NCBI RefSeq assembly: GCF_900324465.2
Contig: NC_046623.1
Location: 14,351,721-14,415,720 of the forward strand
Length of the DNA stretch: 64,000 nucleotides
Direction of reading: 5' to 3'
Source: Anabas testudineus
Lineage: Eukaryota; Chordata; Actinopteri; Anabantiformes; Anabantidae
Below the pieces are notes generated by a model. The model did not search any database. It had not been told where the DNA came from and saw nothing but the letters and a program-made list of their open reading frames with translations. The translations under genes were made by a program, and so were the position numbers. This document shows, one piece after another, positions 22,113 to 33,227 of this stretch (positions are counted from its first letter, which is position 1; every line of letters begins with the position of its first letter).

Positions 22113-22357
22113 GACTATTGTCACAGGGTACTGAACTGACTAGGAGGTGGAGTTGGTGGTAACCATTGATAATGGCCATTGACTGGGCGGATATCATCCA
22201 AACCAAGTGAATAATAGGGATCAAGGCATCATACGCTGACCTTATTTAACATAAACACAGAAGAGGACTGAACAAAACCATCAGAAAACTTGAGAGAGAA
22301 AGAGAGAAGAACTTATTTCCACCTCTATGGTATATTACTTGAGAAAATTTTTTCACA

Positions 22358-23332
22358 ATGGACTTTTTTAACTCAGCTCTTGGGAAAAACATCACTTTTT
22401 TGCATCCTGCATATTTTATAATAAGTGGATTTATTGGTATTCCTAATATAAATTATTATTATGTGTTTCTCATTGTTGTTTATGTTGTTTCTGTGCTAGG
22501 AAACACGGCTGTGATGGCTCTAATATACTTGGATTATAATCTGAGAACTCCAAAGTATGTAGCAGTTTTTAACTTAGCATTTGTGGATCTGGTTGGTAGC
22601 TCTGCTTTGGTGCCCAAAGTTATCGACATCTTTCTGTTTAACCACCCCTCCATCCCCTACAACGACTGCTTGACATTCATGTTTTTCTACTACACCTGTC
22701 TTTCAATGCAGTCATTTAATCTTGTTGCACTCTCCTATGACAGACTTGTAGCCATCATCTTTCCACTGCACTATCAAGTGAAAGTCACCCACAGGTTCAT
22801 GTTTTCTTTAACTTTCTTGTTCTGGGTCTTTGTTGTTATTGTTCAGCTCATCACAGTTGGCCTGAATACCAGATTGTCTTTCTGTGAATCTGTTGTTATT
22901 AACAGCTATTTCTGTGACCATGGTCAGATGTACCGTCTGGCATGTAATGACAACACACCCAGCTTTGTTATTGCCAAGTTGTTGCAATGTCTTACTCTTT
23001 GGCTTCCTCTGGTATTTGTTTTATTAAGTTATTTATGTATTGGTTATGCACTGTCTAAGATAGCCACTGTTCAAGAAAGAATGAAGGCCTTTAAAACCTG
23101 CACAGCTCATCTTTCATTAGTCGCAATCTACTTCATCCCAGCATTAATCACATTTACTATGAGTGCAAATATACACCCAAATGCCAGGATCATAAACCTT
23201 TCTCTGACCTCTGTTTTTCCTCCCATGCTGAATCCAATTATTTATGTTCTGCAGACACAAGAAATCAGAATTTCCGTAAAAAAAATTCTGAAGATCACAA
23301 AGCAATCCAAAAGTGCAATGCGGAAAAAATAA
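22358..23332 (+). CDS. Odorant receptor D9 (MDFFNS type)
   Basis: Intact 324-residue receptor starting directly at MDFFNS. It shares with D5 the TM4-TM5 type (SLTFLFWV, GLNTRLSF, AKLLQCLTLW). A tyrosine replaces the first cysteine of FFCYTC in TM3 (FFYYTC); this is not the disulphide cysteine, which remains in YNDC. The tail is three residues shorter, ending SAMRKK. Upstream is only about 240 nt of D spacer, behind an L2 insertion. Confidence 0.95.
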   Translation: MDFFNSALGKNITFLHPAYFIISGFIGIPNINYYYVFLIVVYVVSVLGNTAVMALIYLDYNLRTPKYVAVFNLAFVDLVGSSALVPKVIDIFLFNHPSIPYNDCLTFMFFYYTCLSMQSFNLVALSYDRLVAIIFPLHYQVKVTHRFMFSLTFLFWVFVVIVQLITVGLNTRLSFCESVVINSYFCDHGQMYRLACNDNTPSFVIAKLLQCLTLWLPLVFVLLSYLCIGYALSKIATVQERMKAFKTCTAHLSLVAIYFIPALITFTMSANIHPNARIINLSLTSVFPPMLNPIIYVLQTQEIRISVKKILKITKQSKSAMRKK

Positions 23333-24001
23333 CAGTCAAGTGATCATAATAGTAAATATGATTTATTGTTAGAGACCCTTCAGTAACTTACCACTATGTA
23401 AAATACTAAAAATCATTGAAATCACACAATGAAGATGAGGTTTATATTACTACAATCTTCATCTTCAGGAAACTTTCTAGTTGAACCTATAGTAAACACA
23501 AGATTTGTCTGCTCCTCTTTTCTGTAGTGATATTTGCACAGAACATGTCAGAAAATGGATTCTCAAGAGGGAACAATATGTGCTCCTTTGCTAAAAAAGA
23601 TGTTTTAATGGACTCATCCTGCATGGCTTCACCACATGTTTATAAGTTTTACTTTTGATGCAAACAAATTCTGAATAACTACAGTACAAACATTAGAACA
23701 CACTGACATGCAATTTGTATATATATAGATATTAGATATGTTAGATACTGCACAGGCCTCTGGCATTTCAGAATGGTAAGTAGGTATGATGAGTATCGGA
23801 CCCTGACCCTTCTCAGAGTTTATTTTCTATAAACTCAGAGAAGGTGTGGTCTTCTTTATTAGCTGCTTTCACCACTGTTAAACTTGACAGAGCTTTGTCA
23901 TTTTAAACAGAACACCAGAACACAGTCCACAGGCGGTGAAAACATCTATCAAAATGATTACCTGTGCTGTAGGCAGGAAAAGCTTGATAGGTTTTACAAC
24001 G
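23333..24001. other. Spacer D9-S1
   Basis: No gene and no repeat recognised. AT-rich; diverged from the other D spacers. It marks the change from D-type to S-type receptors. Confidence 0.5.
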
Positions 24002-24872
24002 AATTTTGCACCCTGCATATTTCATAATAATTCTTTTCTGGCATGCCAAATATCATAGTTTATTAGTACGTCTTTCTTTTTTTTTTTATGTTATGTCAGT
24101 GCTGGTAAACTCAGCTGTGGTGGTAATAATATGCTTGGCTCATAACCTGAGAACTCCAAAATATATAGCTGTTTTTAATCTAGCATTTGTGGACCTGTTT
24201 GGTAGCTCTCTTTGGTGCCAAAGGTTCTTGACATCTTTCTATTTGACCACCCCCCACATCCACTACAGCAACTGCTTGGCATTCATGTTTATCTGCTTTA
24301 CCTTTCTATCAATGCAGGCTCTGAATCTGGTTGCACTCTGCTAAAACAGACCAGTAGCCATCATCTTCTCACTGCACCATTAAGTGAAAGATACTAACAG
24401 AATCATGTTTTCTTTCATTGCCTCTTTCTGGGTCTGTGCCATCACTGTCACACTCATTGCAACTGGCCTTATTACCAGACTTTCCTTCTGAGAGTCTTGG
24501 GTTATTAACAGCTATTTATGTGACCATGGTCAAATATACCGACTGGCCTCTAATGACAACACACCCAGCTTGATCATAAGTTTTGTGTTACCAGCTGTTA
24601 TTCTTTGGCTTCCACTGGTATTTATCTTGTTTACCTATTTATGTATTGGCTGTGCTTTAACAAGTGGCCAGTACATGAGAGAGTTAAGGCTTTTAAAACC
24701 TGAACAGCTCATCTTTCATTAGATGCAATCCATTTCCTTTCTATAATTATCACATTTACTTTGATGGAAAAAATACATCCAAATGCCAGAATCATAAACC
24801 TGTCTCTGACCTTGGTTGTGCCTCCAACATTGAATCCAATCATTTATGTTCTGCAAACACAAGACAATACAA
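24002..24872 (+). pseudogene. Odorant receptor S1 pseudogene
   Basis: Readable by homology from the region after the N-glycosylation site to LNPIIYVLQTQ in TM7. The start codon and first ~15 codons are absent, the frame shifts around TM2-EC1 (about 24210), a TAA replaces the tyrosine codon of SYDRL (24342-24344), a TGA lies in EC2 near 24488, and more defects follow before TM6. ITFTLMEKIHPNAR before TM7 and the wording of TM2 place it with the S group; TM4 resembles D8. Old, dead gene. Confidence 0.92.
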
Positions 24873-26361
24873 TTAAATTACAATAAAAAATTAACATTAA
24901 AATTATGTTTTGCTCAAGGCCTTTTATTGGCATAAATTGCATGATAGTAAATTAACTCTTTACAGATAGACTTCCTTTACATAATCATATAAATGTATAA
25001 AAATTAAATTGTTAATCATTCATTGTTATCTAGTAACAATAACTATAATGAAAACCATTTGAAATATAACATATAAAATTAACTGTAATACTAGTTTATA
25101 CTTTTGTGAGAAAATTAATGCTTTATATTGCTGTAGCTATTTAGATTTCAAATAAGCTACAAAACACACAAAACTGTTGCTGTAATGTATGAATCAATAA
25201 TCAATCAAACTGTTTAATAAAGGATTTATGCTGTGTGTGTGTGATCTTGTGTGCTTTTTCTCAGCATCACAAATAACCTGGAAAATAATTTAGCAATAAT
25301 TTTATGACATATATTTTGCAATTATATTTGTTATTTCAACCATAAAAGGTGAAGCTGAAGGATTTACTTGTTATTTCCTCTCAGAGCTACTTTAGATAAC
25401 AAAGCATTTTAACTTACATAGCATACTTTTCTGTTTGTGATCATTTTCAGTGTTTTATCTGTAAAACGCTGATTAGAAATCAGGTGCAAACCCAAAGTAA
25501 CAATTAAAAAGTTGACTGTAATGTAGTGAAATATAAGCTGCTTTTACTTCACACCGCAGAAGTGATTTTACAGCTCTTTTAATAGGATTGTTTCTAGTTT
25601 TACTAGTGGTTGTTATTATGTGCTGGTCTTTAAATGACTTATTGTTTGTGGTTATGCAATGTCCTATTTTAATAATTAATTTTAGATGTTACAGACCATT
25701 TATGCCTCTCTGCACTTTGTCCTTGATGATGGAAACAACAATGTTTCTCTGCATCATAACCGTGTTCTTACGATTGTTGTGTGGACATATAGAAAACACA
25801 GTTGAATATATTTGACTTGTGTTTTTTAAACATTTTTTAAAGTTAATAATTTTGACTGGCATTGGCAGCCAATAACACTACAACTAGGGGGCATGTCCCG
25901 TAGAGTTTACCTGAATTTGAAAGTTAGTTCACCTCCAATTCTCTCTTTGGGCTTTACAGTGTGCCTTACCTGCCCTTCACCATCCAGAAAACCTTTTTTG
26001 TTTCTTCGATCTTTTGAACACAGATTGCACTGTTGATAAAAAAAAAGTGCAAGCTAATGTTTCCTGTCGATGTTTATTTGAATATAAGACCACATTTAGG
26101 GAATATATTGTAGTGATGACAGTATCTTAAATGATCTATTATTCTTTAAATATTTATATAAAAACTTTATCAAGAACTCCTACTATCACCTTGCAAAAAC
26201 AGAACTAAACTTAACTCAAGAGATTGTTAGTTGTTAGTTGATTATAGAGGTTTTAAATTTTTTATATTTTATGTAAAAAAATTATTTTACAATTTTACAA
26301 AGTGACAAAACTACTGTACACAAGAGTGCTATAAGAGACAGTGTAAAACAAGAGCAAATAT
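24873..26361. other. Gene-free spacer S1-S2
   Basis: About 1.5 kb of AT-rich DNA. A 75-codon hydrophobic frame at 25588-25815 starts with TTG and resembles nothing I know; it is not called. No repeats identified. Confidence 0.5.
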
Positions 26362-27345
26362 TCACATTATGATTTCCTTTTTAATTGTTACTTTGGATTT
26401 TCCACTGATTTTTAATAACCTTTTTACAGATTCTTTTATTTCTTGTGTCTGAAGAACATAAATAATCGGATTCAACATGGGAGGAATGAAAGAAGTCAGA
26501 GACAGATTAATAATTCTGGCATTTGGATGTAATTTTTCCATCAAGGTAAATGTGATTAAGAGAGGAATGAAATAGATTGTTACTAGTAAGAGATGGCCTA
26601 TGCAGGTTTTAAAGGCCCTGAGTCCTTCTTTAATTGTGGCCACTTTAGCCAATGTGAAGCCAATATAAAGATAACTCAACAGGATAAAAACAAGTGGAAG
26701 CCAAAACATTAGAACTGGGTACAAACAGCTGAGAACATAGTTGGGAAAATTGTCATTACAGGCCAGTCGGTATATTTGACCATAATCACAGAAATAACTA
26801 TTAATAACCACAGTTTCACAGAAGGAAAGCCTTGTAATAAGACCGACTGTAATTAGATTTGCAATGATAACAAAGGCCCAGAAAGAGGCAATCAAATATA
26901 ACATTAACCTGTGGGTGACTTTTGTGTGATAGTGCAGTGGAAAGATGATGGCCACAAGTCTGTCATAGGCAAGTGCAACCAGATTAAATGACTGCATTGA
27001 AAGACAGATGTAGCAGAAAAAAAGAAATGTCAAGCAGTCGCTGTAGGGGATGGAGGGGTGGTTAAACAGAAAGATATCGATAACTTTGGGCACCAAAGCA
27101 GAGCTTCCAAAAAGGTCCTCAAATGCTAAGTTAAAAACCGCTACATACTTTGGAGTTCTCAGGTTATGATCCAAGTATATTACTGCCATCACAATGGTGT
27201 TTCCCAGCACTGCAATGATGTAAACAAAAAAGAGAAACACGTAGTAGTACTTGATATTAGGTATACCAATAAATCCACTTATTATGAAATATGAAGGATG
27301 AACAAAAGTGATATTTTTCCCAAGAGCTGAGTTGAATAATGACAT
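26362..27345 (-). CDS. Odorant receptor S2 (MSLFNS type), reverse strand
   Basis: Intact 327-residue receptor, the only gene here on the minus strand. Start MSLFNSALGKNITF; N-I-T at 11; AYDRL after TM3; EC2 cysteines present; FKTCIGHLLLV before TM6 (the S group has Cys-Ile-Gly where D has Cys-Thr-Ala); PMLNPIIY in TM7. By eye closest to S5 (shared KISGKSKVTIKKEI tail). Oddities: Glu76 in TM2 (AFEDLFG, codon at 27118-27120) where all others have Val, and CDYG where most have CDHG in EC2. It is head to head with S3. Confidence 0.94.
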   Translation of the reverse strand: MSLFNSALGKNITFVHPSYFIISGFIGIPNIKYYYVFLFFVYIIAVLGNTIVMAVIYLDHNLRTPKYVAVFNLAFEDLFGSSALVPKVIDIFLFNHPSIPYSDCLTFLFFCYICLSMQSFNLVALAYDRLVAIIFPLHYHTKVTHRLMLYLIASFWAFVIIANLITVGLITRLSFCETVVINSYFCDYGQIYRLACNDNFPNYVLSCLYPVLMFWLPLVFILLSYLYIGFTLAKVATIKEGLRAFKTCIGHLLLVTIYFIPLLITFTLMEKLHPNARIINLSLTSFIPPMLNPIIYVLQTQEIKESVKRLLKISGKSKVTIKKEIIM

Positions 27346-27524
27346 AGTTGAGTCCAGAGCAGTGATTTAAGCAGAACAGTGTTCTTTTCTGAGTTTCAGC
27401 ACAGTGTTGTCTTAGGTAGACAGAGGTGAGGGTTTACCTTTACCTTCTCTGAGAGAGTTGTCTACCAAGAGAAGCAGCCCTCCTCTGTATTTCTGTCTTA
27501 TAAGATCAATGTCTGCTCCCCAGA

Positions 27525-27680
27525 GTTGCAGATGGCCGCCCACCCTGAGCCTCGTTCTGCTAGAGGTTTCTTTGTCTAAAGGGAGTTTTTCCTCTCCACT
27601 GTCGACTAGTTATGCTTAAGTGAGATTGTTGGGTTTTCTATATAATTCTGGCACTATACAATTAAAACTGAATTAAAATT
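27525..27680 (+). mobile_element. L2-like LINE 3' fragment
   Basis: GATGGCCGCCCACCCTGAGC, then GGGAGTTTTTCCTCTCCACTGTCG, GTTGGGTTTTCT and an ACAATTAAAACTGAATTAAAA tail, a common fish L2-type end. A related piece lies in reverse orientation before S5 (33228-33360), so it was probably in place before the S2/S5 duplication. Confidence 0.7.
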
Positions 27681-28408
27681 TTTTATTTTACTTTTCAGCT
27701 GCACTCACAATCTAACATTATACCTTTATCAGAGAATAATTGGCAGGTGAAACTGCTAAGACGTATTCCCATGCTATGATTTGCTGAGAATTCATTTTTA
27801 TCCCAAAAGGTGTGAGACTTAAAGTCTCTGTGCTTTGTAAAACCGAAATGGCCTAACATTACCACAAGAGCACAACCACTATACACAAGAATCTCACAGT
27901 AAAACATCTTGGGGCTCTGCAACCTAACAAAATCTTTTATCGTGTCTTAATCATTGCTTGGGAAATACATTCTAACAATTTCCTGGTCATTGTCCTTGTC
28001 TAACAGGCTCATTATTATAGGGATTTTACGTTATATGTGTATTTATGTAAAAACAAGTATTATAGTAATGGATCTGTACAGAAAACAACTTGAAAAGATA
28101 TGCACCATAATACCATACCAGATATAAAAGTGTGATGTAGATGCTTTATAGATTTGTGATGTGCAGATTATGTGATTGTAGCTACAGTAGTAAGATGACT
28201 TATCTCATGCTTAGTGGCTCATACACAAGACTCTGGGGAGCAGACATTGATCTTATAAGTCAGAAATACAGAGGAGGGCTGCTTCTCTTGGTAGACACCT
28301 CTCTCAGAGAAGTTAAAGCCTGACAGATCTCTGTCTCACCTCTGTCTACATAAGACAACACTCAGAAGAGGAAACTGCTCTGCTTAAATCACTGCTCTGG
28401 ACTCAACT
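27681..28408. other. Centre of the head-to-head pair and S3 upstream region
   Basis: No gene. The frames at 27695-27922 and 28141-28323 are spacer. The last 200 nt are the S-type upstream block shared with S2 and S5. Confidence 0.55.
28254..28259 (+). promoter_or_regulatory. TATA-like element of S3
   Basis: CTTATAAG about 155 nt before the ATG, conserved in S2 (reverse, about 27498-27505) and S5 (33503-33508) but not in S6. Weak candidate. Confidence 0.35.
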
Positions 28409-29392
28409 ATGTCATTATTCAACTCAGCTCTTGGGAAAAATATCACTTTTGTTCATCCTGCATATTTCATAATAAGTGGATTTATTGGTATTCCTAATAT
28501 CAAGTATTACTATGTCTTTCTCTTGTTTGCTTACGTCATTGCAGTGCTGGGAAACACCATTGTGATGGCGGTAATATGCTTGGATCATAACCTGAGAACT
28601 CCAAAGTATGTAGCGGTTTTTAACTTAGCATTTGTGGATCTGTTTGGTAGCTCTGCTTTGGTGCCCAAAGTTATCGATATCTTTCTGTTTAACCACACCT
28701 CCATCCCCTACAGCGAGTGCTTGACATTTCTTTTTTTCTGCTACACCTCTCTTTCAATGCAGTCATTTAATCTGCTTGCACTTGCCTATGACAGACTTGT
28801 GGCCATCATCTTTCCACTGCACTATCAAGTGAAAATTACCCACAGGTTCATGTTTTCTATGATTGTCTCCTTCTGGGTTGTTGCTATCATTGCTGTTCTA
28901 ACTGCAGTCGGTCTTATTACAAGACTTTCCTTCTGTGAATCTGTTGTTATTAATAGTTATTTCTGTGATCATGGTCAAATATACCGACTGGCCTGTAATG
29001 ACAATTATCCTAATTATGTTCTCAGCTGTTTGTACCCAGTTCTAATTTTTTGGCTTCCGCTTATATTTATCCTGTTGAGTTATCTGTATATTGGCTGCAC
29101 GTTGGCTAAAGTGGCCACAATTAAGGAAGGACTCAGGGCCTTTAAAACTTGTATAGGTCATCTCTTACTAGTAGCAATCTATTTCATTCCTCTCTTGATC
29201 ACATTTACTTTGATGGAAAAAATACATCCAGATGCCAGAATCATAAACCTTTCTCTGACCTCTGTCATTCCTCCCATGTTGAATCCGATTATTTATGTTC
29301 TACAAACAGAAGAAATAAAAGAATCTGTGAAGAGATTGTTAAAAATCAGACGGAAACACAAAATAACAATTAAAAAGTTACCTATAATGTGA
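28409..29392 (+). CDS. Odorant receptor S3 (MSLFNS type)
   Basis: Intact 327-residue receptor. Differences from S2 and S5 concentrate in TM4 (MIVSFWVVAIIAVLTAVGLITR) and the tail (IRRKHKITIKKLPIM); TM5 (NYPNYVLSCLYPVLIFW) is close to theirs. TM7 is followed by TEEIKES instead of TQEIKES. It stands head to head with S2, about 1.06 kb apart. Ligand unknown. Confidence 0.95.
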   Translation: MSLFNSALGKNITFVHPAYFIISGFIGIPNIKYYYVFLLFAYVIAVLGNTIVMAVICLDHNLRTPKYVAVFNLAFVDLFGSSALVPKVIDIFLFNHTSIPYSECLTFLFFCYTSLSMQSFNLLALAYDRLVAIIFPLHYQVKITHRFMFSMIVSFWVVAIIAVLTAVGLITRLSFCESVVINSYFCDHGQIYRLACNDNYPNYVLSCLYPVLIFWLPLIFILLSYLYIGCTLAKVATIKEGLRAFKTCIGHLLLVAIYFIPLLITFTLMEKIHPDARIINLSLTSVIPPMLNPIIYVLQTEEIKESVKRLLKIRRKHKITIKKLPIM

Positions 29393-29894
29393 TCGTTTGT
29401 TCAGGTTAGACTTTGTAACTTATTCATAATCAAGTAACTGATTATATAAAAGTCTCACAAAATACACAAAGAAGATATTTTGAGGAATAGAGGAATAACA
29501 ATGGAAAAGGCGCTGTGTGTTATATTTAGTGGAAAAGTGTTCCACAAATGGAAATACCTTATTGCAAATGCTTTCTGGCCAGGGGATAATTTTGGGGAGA
29601 TCAATGTTCTGTCTTAATCTGAGTTAATCTGTCCCCAACATTTCTATGTGATGCAAATGTGTTAAGTAGGGAGGTGCAAAACCAAATAATCTTTTCTTAG
29701 CAAAGGAGACCATATTTGGGGAATATATTATAAAGTTTATGGTATGTTATTCAGAAGCTTGTTTGTATACATATTGTACTGGCTTTACTATTATATCAGC
29801 TGGTGCTGCTATTTTCTTGTTTATTAATCTTATGATCAATTTTTAAATACAAGCTATTAGTTATGTTTTGATTAGTCAATAAATTGTTTGGTTG
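29393..29894. other. 3' flank of S3
   Basis: AT-rich spacer, no gene or known repeat. Confidence 0.5.
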
Positions 29895-29954
29895 GAATCT
29901 GTGAAGAGGTTGTTAAAAATCAGATGGAAATCCAAAATAACAATAATAATGTGA
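29895..29954 (+). pseudogene. Odorant receptor S4, last 19 codons only
   Basis: An in-frame tail that reads ESVKRLLKIRWKSKITIIM and a stop, matching the C-terminus of S6. Nothing of TM1-TM7 precedes it. The DNA after it equals the S6 3' flank (37402 onwards), which shows that a whole S gene upstream was deleted. It marks the left end of cassette A. Confidence 0.9.
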
Positions 29955-31397
29955 CTGTGGGTTTATGTTAATCAATGTCTCTTTTAGCGCTTTATGTACA
30001 GTAAGTTTGACCATGTGAATTATTAAATTATTATGGTGTTATTTCACACAAAAGTATAAAAATATTTCAAAACAATACTTGTTTGTTGTTTACATGGTGT
30101 CATAGATTTACTGTATTTTACTGTTACTGTAGCCATCAGCCATCTGCTGTGCAAGATACATCCAGCTATATGAATTGTGGTGATTGTTCACTTTTTAAGA
30201 TAGAAAATACAGGATATTATTGCTATTAGTGCTTCTTTCCACAATGTTTTCATCAACACATAATTTTTTAGACACTGATATTGCCACTTTCCAACAAAAG
30301 AGTCTAAAAAGATGATCTGCACATTTTAGGAATCCCATCTAAAACAACAGTAATAAAAAATGAAATAATGTTTCTCTTTTGAAACAATAGTAAGACTGAA
30401 ATATGTTCAAGAGTAAGGACAGCCTTTGTTGTGAGACAATGTGGGACATTTGACACCTTTACAGTTATAAGTGTTTTATTGCTGTAACAAACTGAATGAC
30501 ACTGTATGTTGTTGCTGTATGTACTGTCACAGGTATGTACTGAGTCTTCTTGGTTTTGCTATGTTAACAAACAACCAACTGTATAAATTAAAGCATTACA
30601 ACGTTAAATAGTGGTATAAACCCACTGACTACAGTGTGACAAAGTTCAGCTTTTAGGCAGCTTTAGACTGGCACTTTTTCTCCTTAGACCTTAATGTGTT
30701 ATTAGTTGTACAGTATGTGCTGCAACTGACCCATTGGGGGTTTTGAGGATGGCCTGATTTGAGTCTGTGCGATAGACAGCAGACTCGCAATCTAACTGTG
30801 AGTAATAATTATTTCAGGCGGCTAGCCAGTTGTTGAGATTTACTCTTGAAATTTTGTTTAAAAGACCAAATTGTTCATCTGTCATGTCATGTAAAGACAA
30901 AAATCCACCTTCAATGTTTTATTCTGCCCGACAAAATAATAACTAATTTAAAATGTCCAGATATTTATGGTGTGTGAAAATGAACTGGATCAACACTTTT
31001 TAAGTGCCGCAACAAAAATTATTTTTTACATTAATAATAAAAATTAAAAAAGTCTGTTTAAATAAAAACACATATCAGGGAACTGAGTAGTGGTACTCCA
31101 GTGCAGGAGCAGAGAGCTAGATTTTGAATTTATCTCATGCTGTTATCTGATATTAGACTTTGTTGCAAAGTATGCTTGATAATGGTAATGCATATAATCT
31201 ATGTTTATTTCTTTATTTCTTTCTCAGCGGGTAAACTTAAATGCCCAGTAACTAATAATTCACACATTTTCTAAGAAATGAAATGAAAATTAGAAACTAT
31301 GAGACAGTGGCACACTGAAGTACAGTAGATCAGTAACCAATTCACAGTCATGTGACACAGTCAGCTGGAATTCTTTTTTACAATGAGTGGGATACAA
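29955..31397. other. Cassette A spacer with deletion scar
   Basis: From 29955 to about 30355 this follows the S6 3' flank (37402-37875); from about 30365 it follows the G2 3' flank (39485-40250). The join therefore replaces a G2-like gene that is present in cassettes B and C. No gene. Confidence 0.8.
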
Positions 31398-31406
31398 TAT
31401 AAATGA
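31398..31406 (+). promoter_or_regulatory. TATA box of G1
   Basis: TATAAATGA in the context GGGATACAATATAAAT, 146 nt before the ATG; same place as in G3 (40280). Confidence 0.6.
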
Positions 31407-31543
31407 AATGTCTCTCACATCACACCTCACTGTAGGGAACTGCATACTTAGTACAGTCTGATGTTTGGTTGCAATAGTTTCCAGTGGTGTTAGCCTTATT
31501 ATATATTGTATTATTTATAAATCTAGGGACACTGATATTTATG

Positions 31544-32552
31544 ATGGGCCAAGAAGAAAGAACTTCTACCATAAGTAATACTACATTTGTTCGCCCTGCA
31601 ACATTTTATATTAGTGGTTTTTCTAACATCCCTTATGATAAATATTACTATGTTTTCCTGTTTTTTGTCTATATCATGACTGTTCTTGGGAATGGTCTCC
31701 TTCTCTCAGTGATTTATCTGGTCAAGTCTCTTCATACTTCTAAATACATGATTGTTTTCAGCCTGGCTTTGACAGATTTGTGTGGGAGCACTGCTCTCAT
31801 CCCCAAAGTCTTGGACACCTTTTTGTTTGACAGGAAATACATTGTCTATGAAGCTTGTTTAAGTTATATGTTCTTTGTTTGGTTCTTTGCAAGTGTGCAG
31901 TCATGGACACTTGTCACTATGTCTTATGACAGGTTCATTGCAATTTGCTTCCCCTTTAAGGTACCATAGAGTTGTGACAAAACCAGCTATAGCCGCAATG
32001 CTGCTGTTGACATGGGTTGTTTCATTGAGTCTCTTTGCACTTGCTGCTGGGCTACTTGATCGCCTCTCCTTCTGTGGATCTTTAGTGATACAAAGCTTTT
32101 TCTGTGATCATGGACCAATATATCGTCTGGCCTGTAATGACACAACTTTGAATTACATAATTGCATATGTTGGCTTAATCACAGTCATCTTTTGTCCTCT
32201 TATATTGATAGTATTGACATATGTTTGCATTGCCATAGCACTGAGCAGGATTGCATCAGGAGTGGAACGACTCAAAGCATTGAAAACTTGTACTTCTCAC
32301 TTGATTCTTGTGGCTCTTTTCTTCTTGCCACCTGTGGGCACCAACTTAGCTGTAATGACCTCTTACATCCATCCTAATGCCAGGATCTTCAACTCTACAT
32401 TGACACACACTGTACCAGCTCTACTCAATCCTATCATATATTCTCTAAAGACAGAAGAAGTGCTGATCTCTATCAGGAAACTTTTCAAAAACAACAGGCT
32501 TTGCAACCAAACATCATCCAAAAAGCTGATATTATTATGCCTTCTGCATTGA
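31544..32552 (+). pseudogene. Odorant receptor G1, single-frameshift pseudogene
   Basis: Full-length G-type receptor, near-copy of G3, with MGQEERTSTISNTTF at the start (N-T-T glycosylation site), LHTSKY before TM2, SYDRF after TM3 and RLACND in EC2. One extra T within 31951-31959 shifts the frame just after AICFP in IC2; the rest reads on in the other frame to the normal stop. No other damage seen, so the loss is recent, a segregating null, or a sequencing error. Upstream, TATTTATAAATCTAG resembles the leader-intron acceptor of G6-G11, but no matching donor is visible. Confidence 0.9.
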
Positions 32553-33227
32553 CACACTAAAAGGTGTAAAAATATCACAAATTAATAAGGTTTGGGACAT
32601 TGTAATTTGGGGTATGTGACACATTTACAGTAGAGATGTTTGTGCCGAGTCAAAAACTGAAGAATGGTCATTAAAAAAACTCAAAATGTTATCAGTTACT
32701 GTAGTTGCATTTTAAATTATAAAATTAAGTAAGTAAAGTAATATGTTTGTATAAACACCTGTTTCAGGACCTGAATGATTAACAGTTTAGAATAATTTAG
32801 CAACAGACTATAAAGAAGTTTGTAGAAGAGTTTTTGAGCTGATAAAAATGTGATTGATCTCCAAAATTTTACTGGGTAAATAACTGGTAGCTTATGAATT
32901 TATTCTTAAATGAAACTGAATTTTTGTGATTTGCACAACTATCTGGGAGCAATAAGACTGTTAATTAAATCACAAAATGAACACTTAGTTTGCATTTTTG
33001 ATATTTGAATATCCATTCCTCTATATTTACCAAATGTTGTGGCCAACTATCTGATTACAGGGACTTCATTATATGAAGTAGCTCTCAAAGCCAGTTATAG
33101 TCATAATTCAGTCTGGCGATCAAAATTTTATGTTTAAAACAGTATAAATGAACATGTGACATAAATTAACATTTTTATGTCTGACATTCGAAGATTTTTT
33201 TTAATCATCCTGTATAACATAACAGAC
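32553..33227. other. 3' flank of G1
   Basis: Similar to the flanks of G3 and G5 (AAAATGTTTGTGCCGAGTCA and AGCTCTCAAAGCCAGTTA blocks). No gene. Confidence 0.6.

Larger units (their letters stand above)
26362..29392. repeat. Inverted duplication with S2 and S3 in its arms
   Basis: The left arm (about 26362-27540) and right arm (about 28210-29392) each hold an S receptor and ~150-200 nt of upstream DNA; the right arm reads as the diverged reverse complement of the left, including the block CTCTGGGGAGCAGACATTGA. The spacer of about 670 nt is not repeated. One unit was inverted during duplication or afterwards. Confidence 0.85.

Noticed and set aside
25588-25815. 75-codon hydrophobic frame as a possible small membrane protein
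   Set aside because: Starts with TTG, isolated in AT-rich spacer, no similarity that I recognise, no conserved flank.
31951-31960. Programmed +1 frameshift in G1 and G9
   Set aside because: ORs are not known to use recoding, intact paralogs lack the base, and no slippery stop-codon context is seen; ordinary pseudogenes or sequence errors are simpler.
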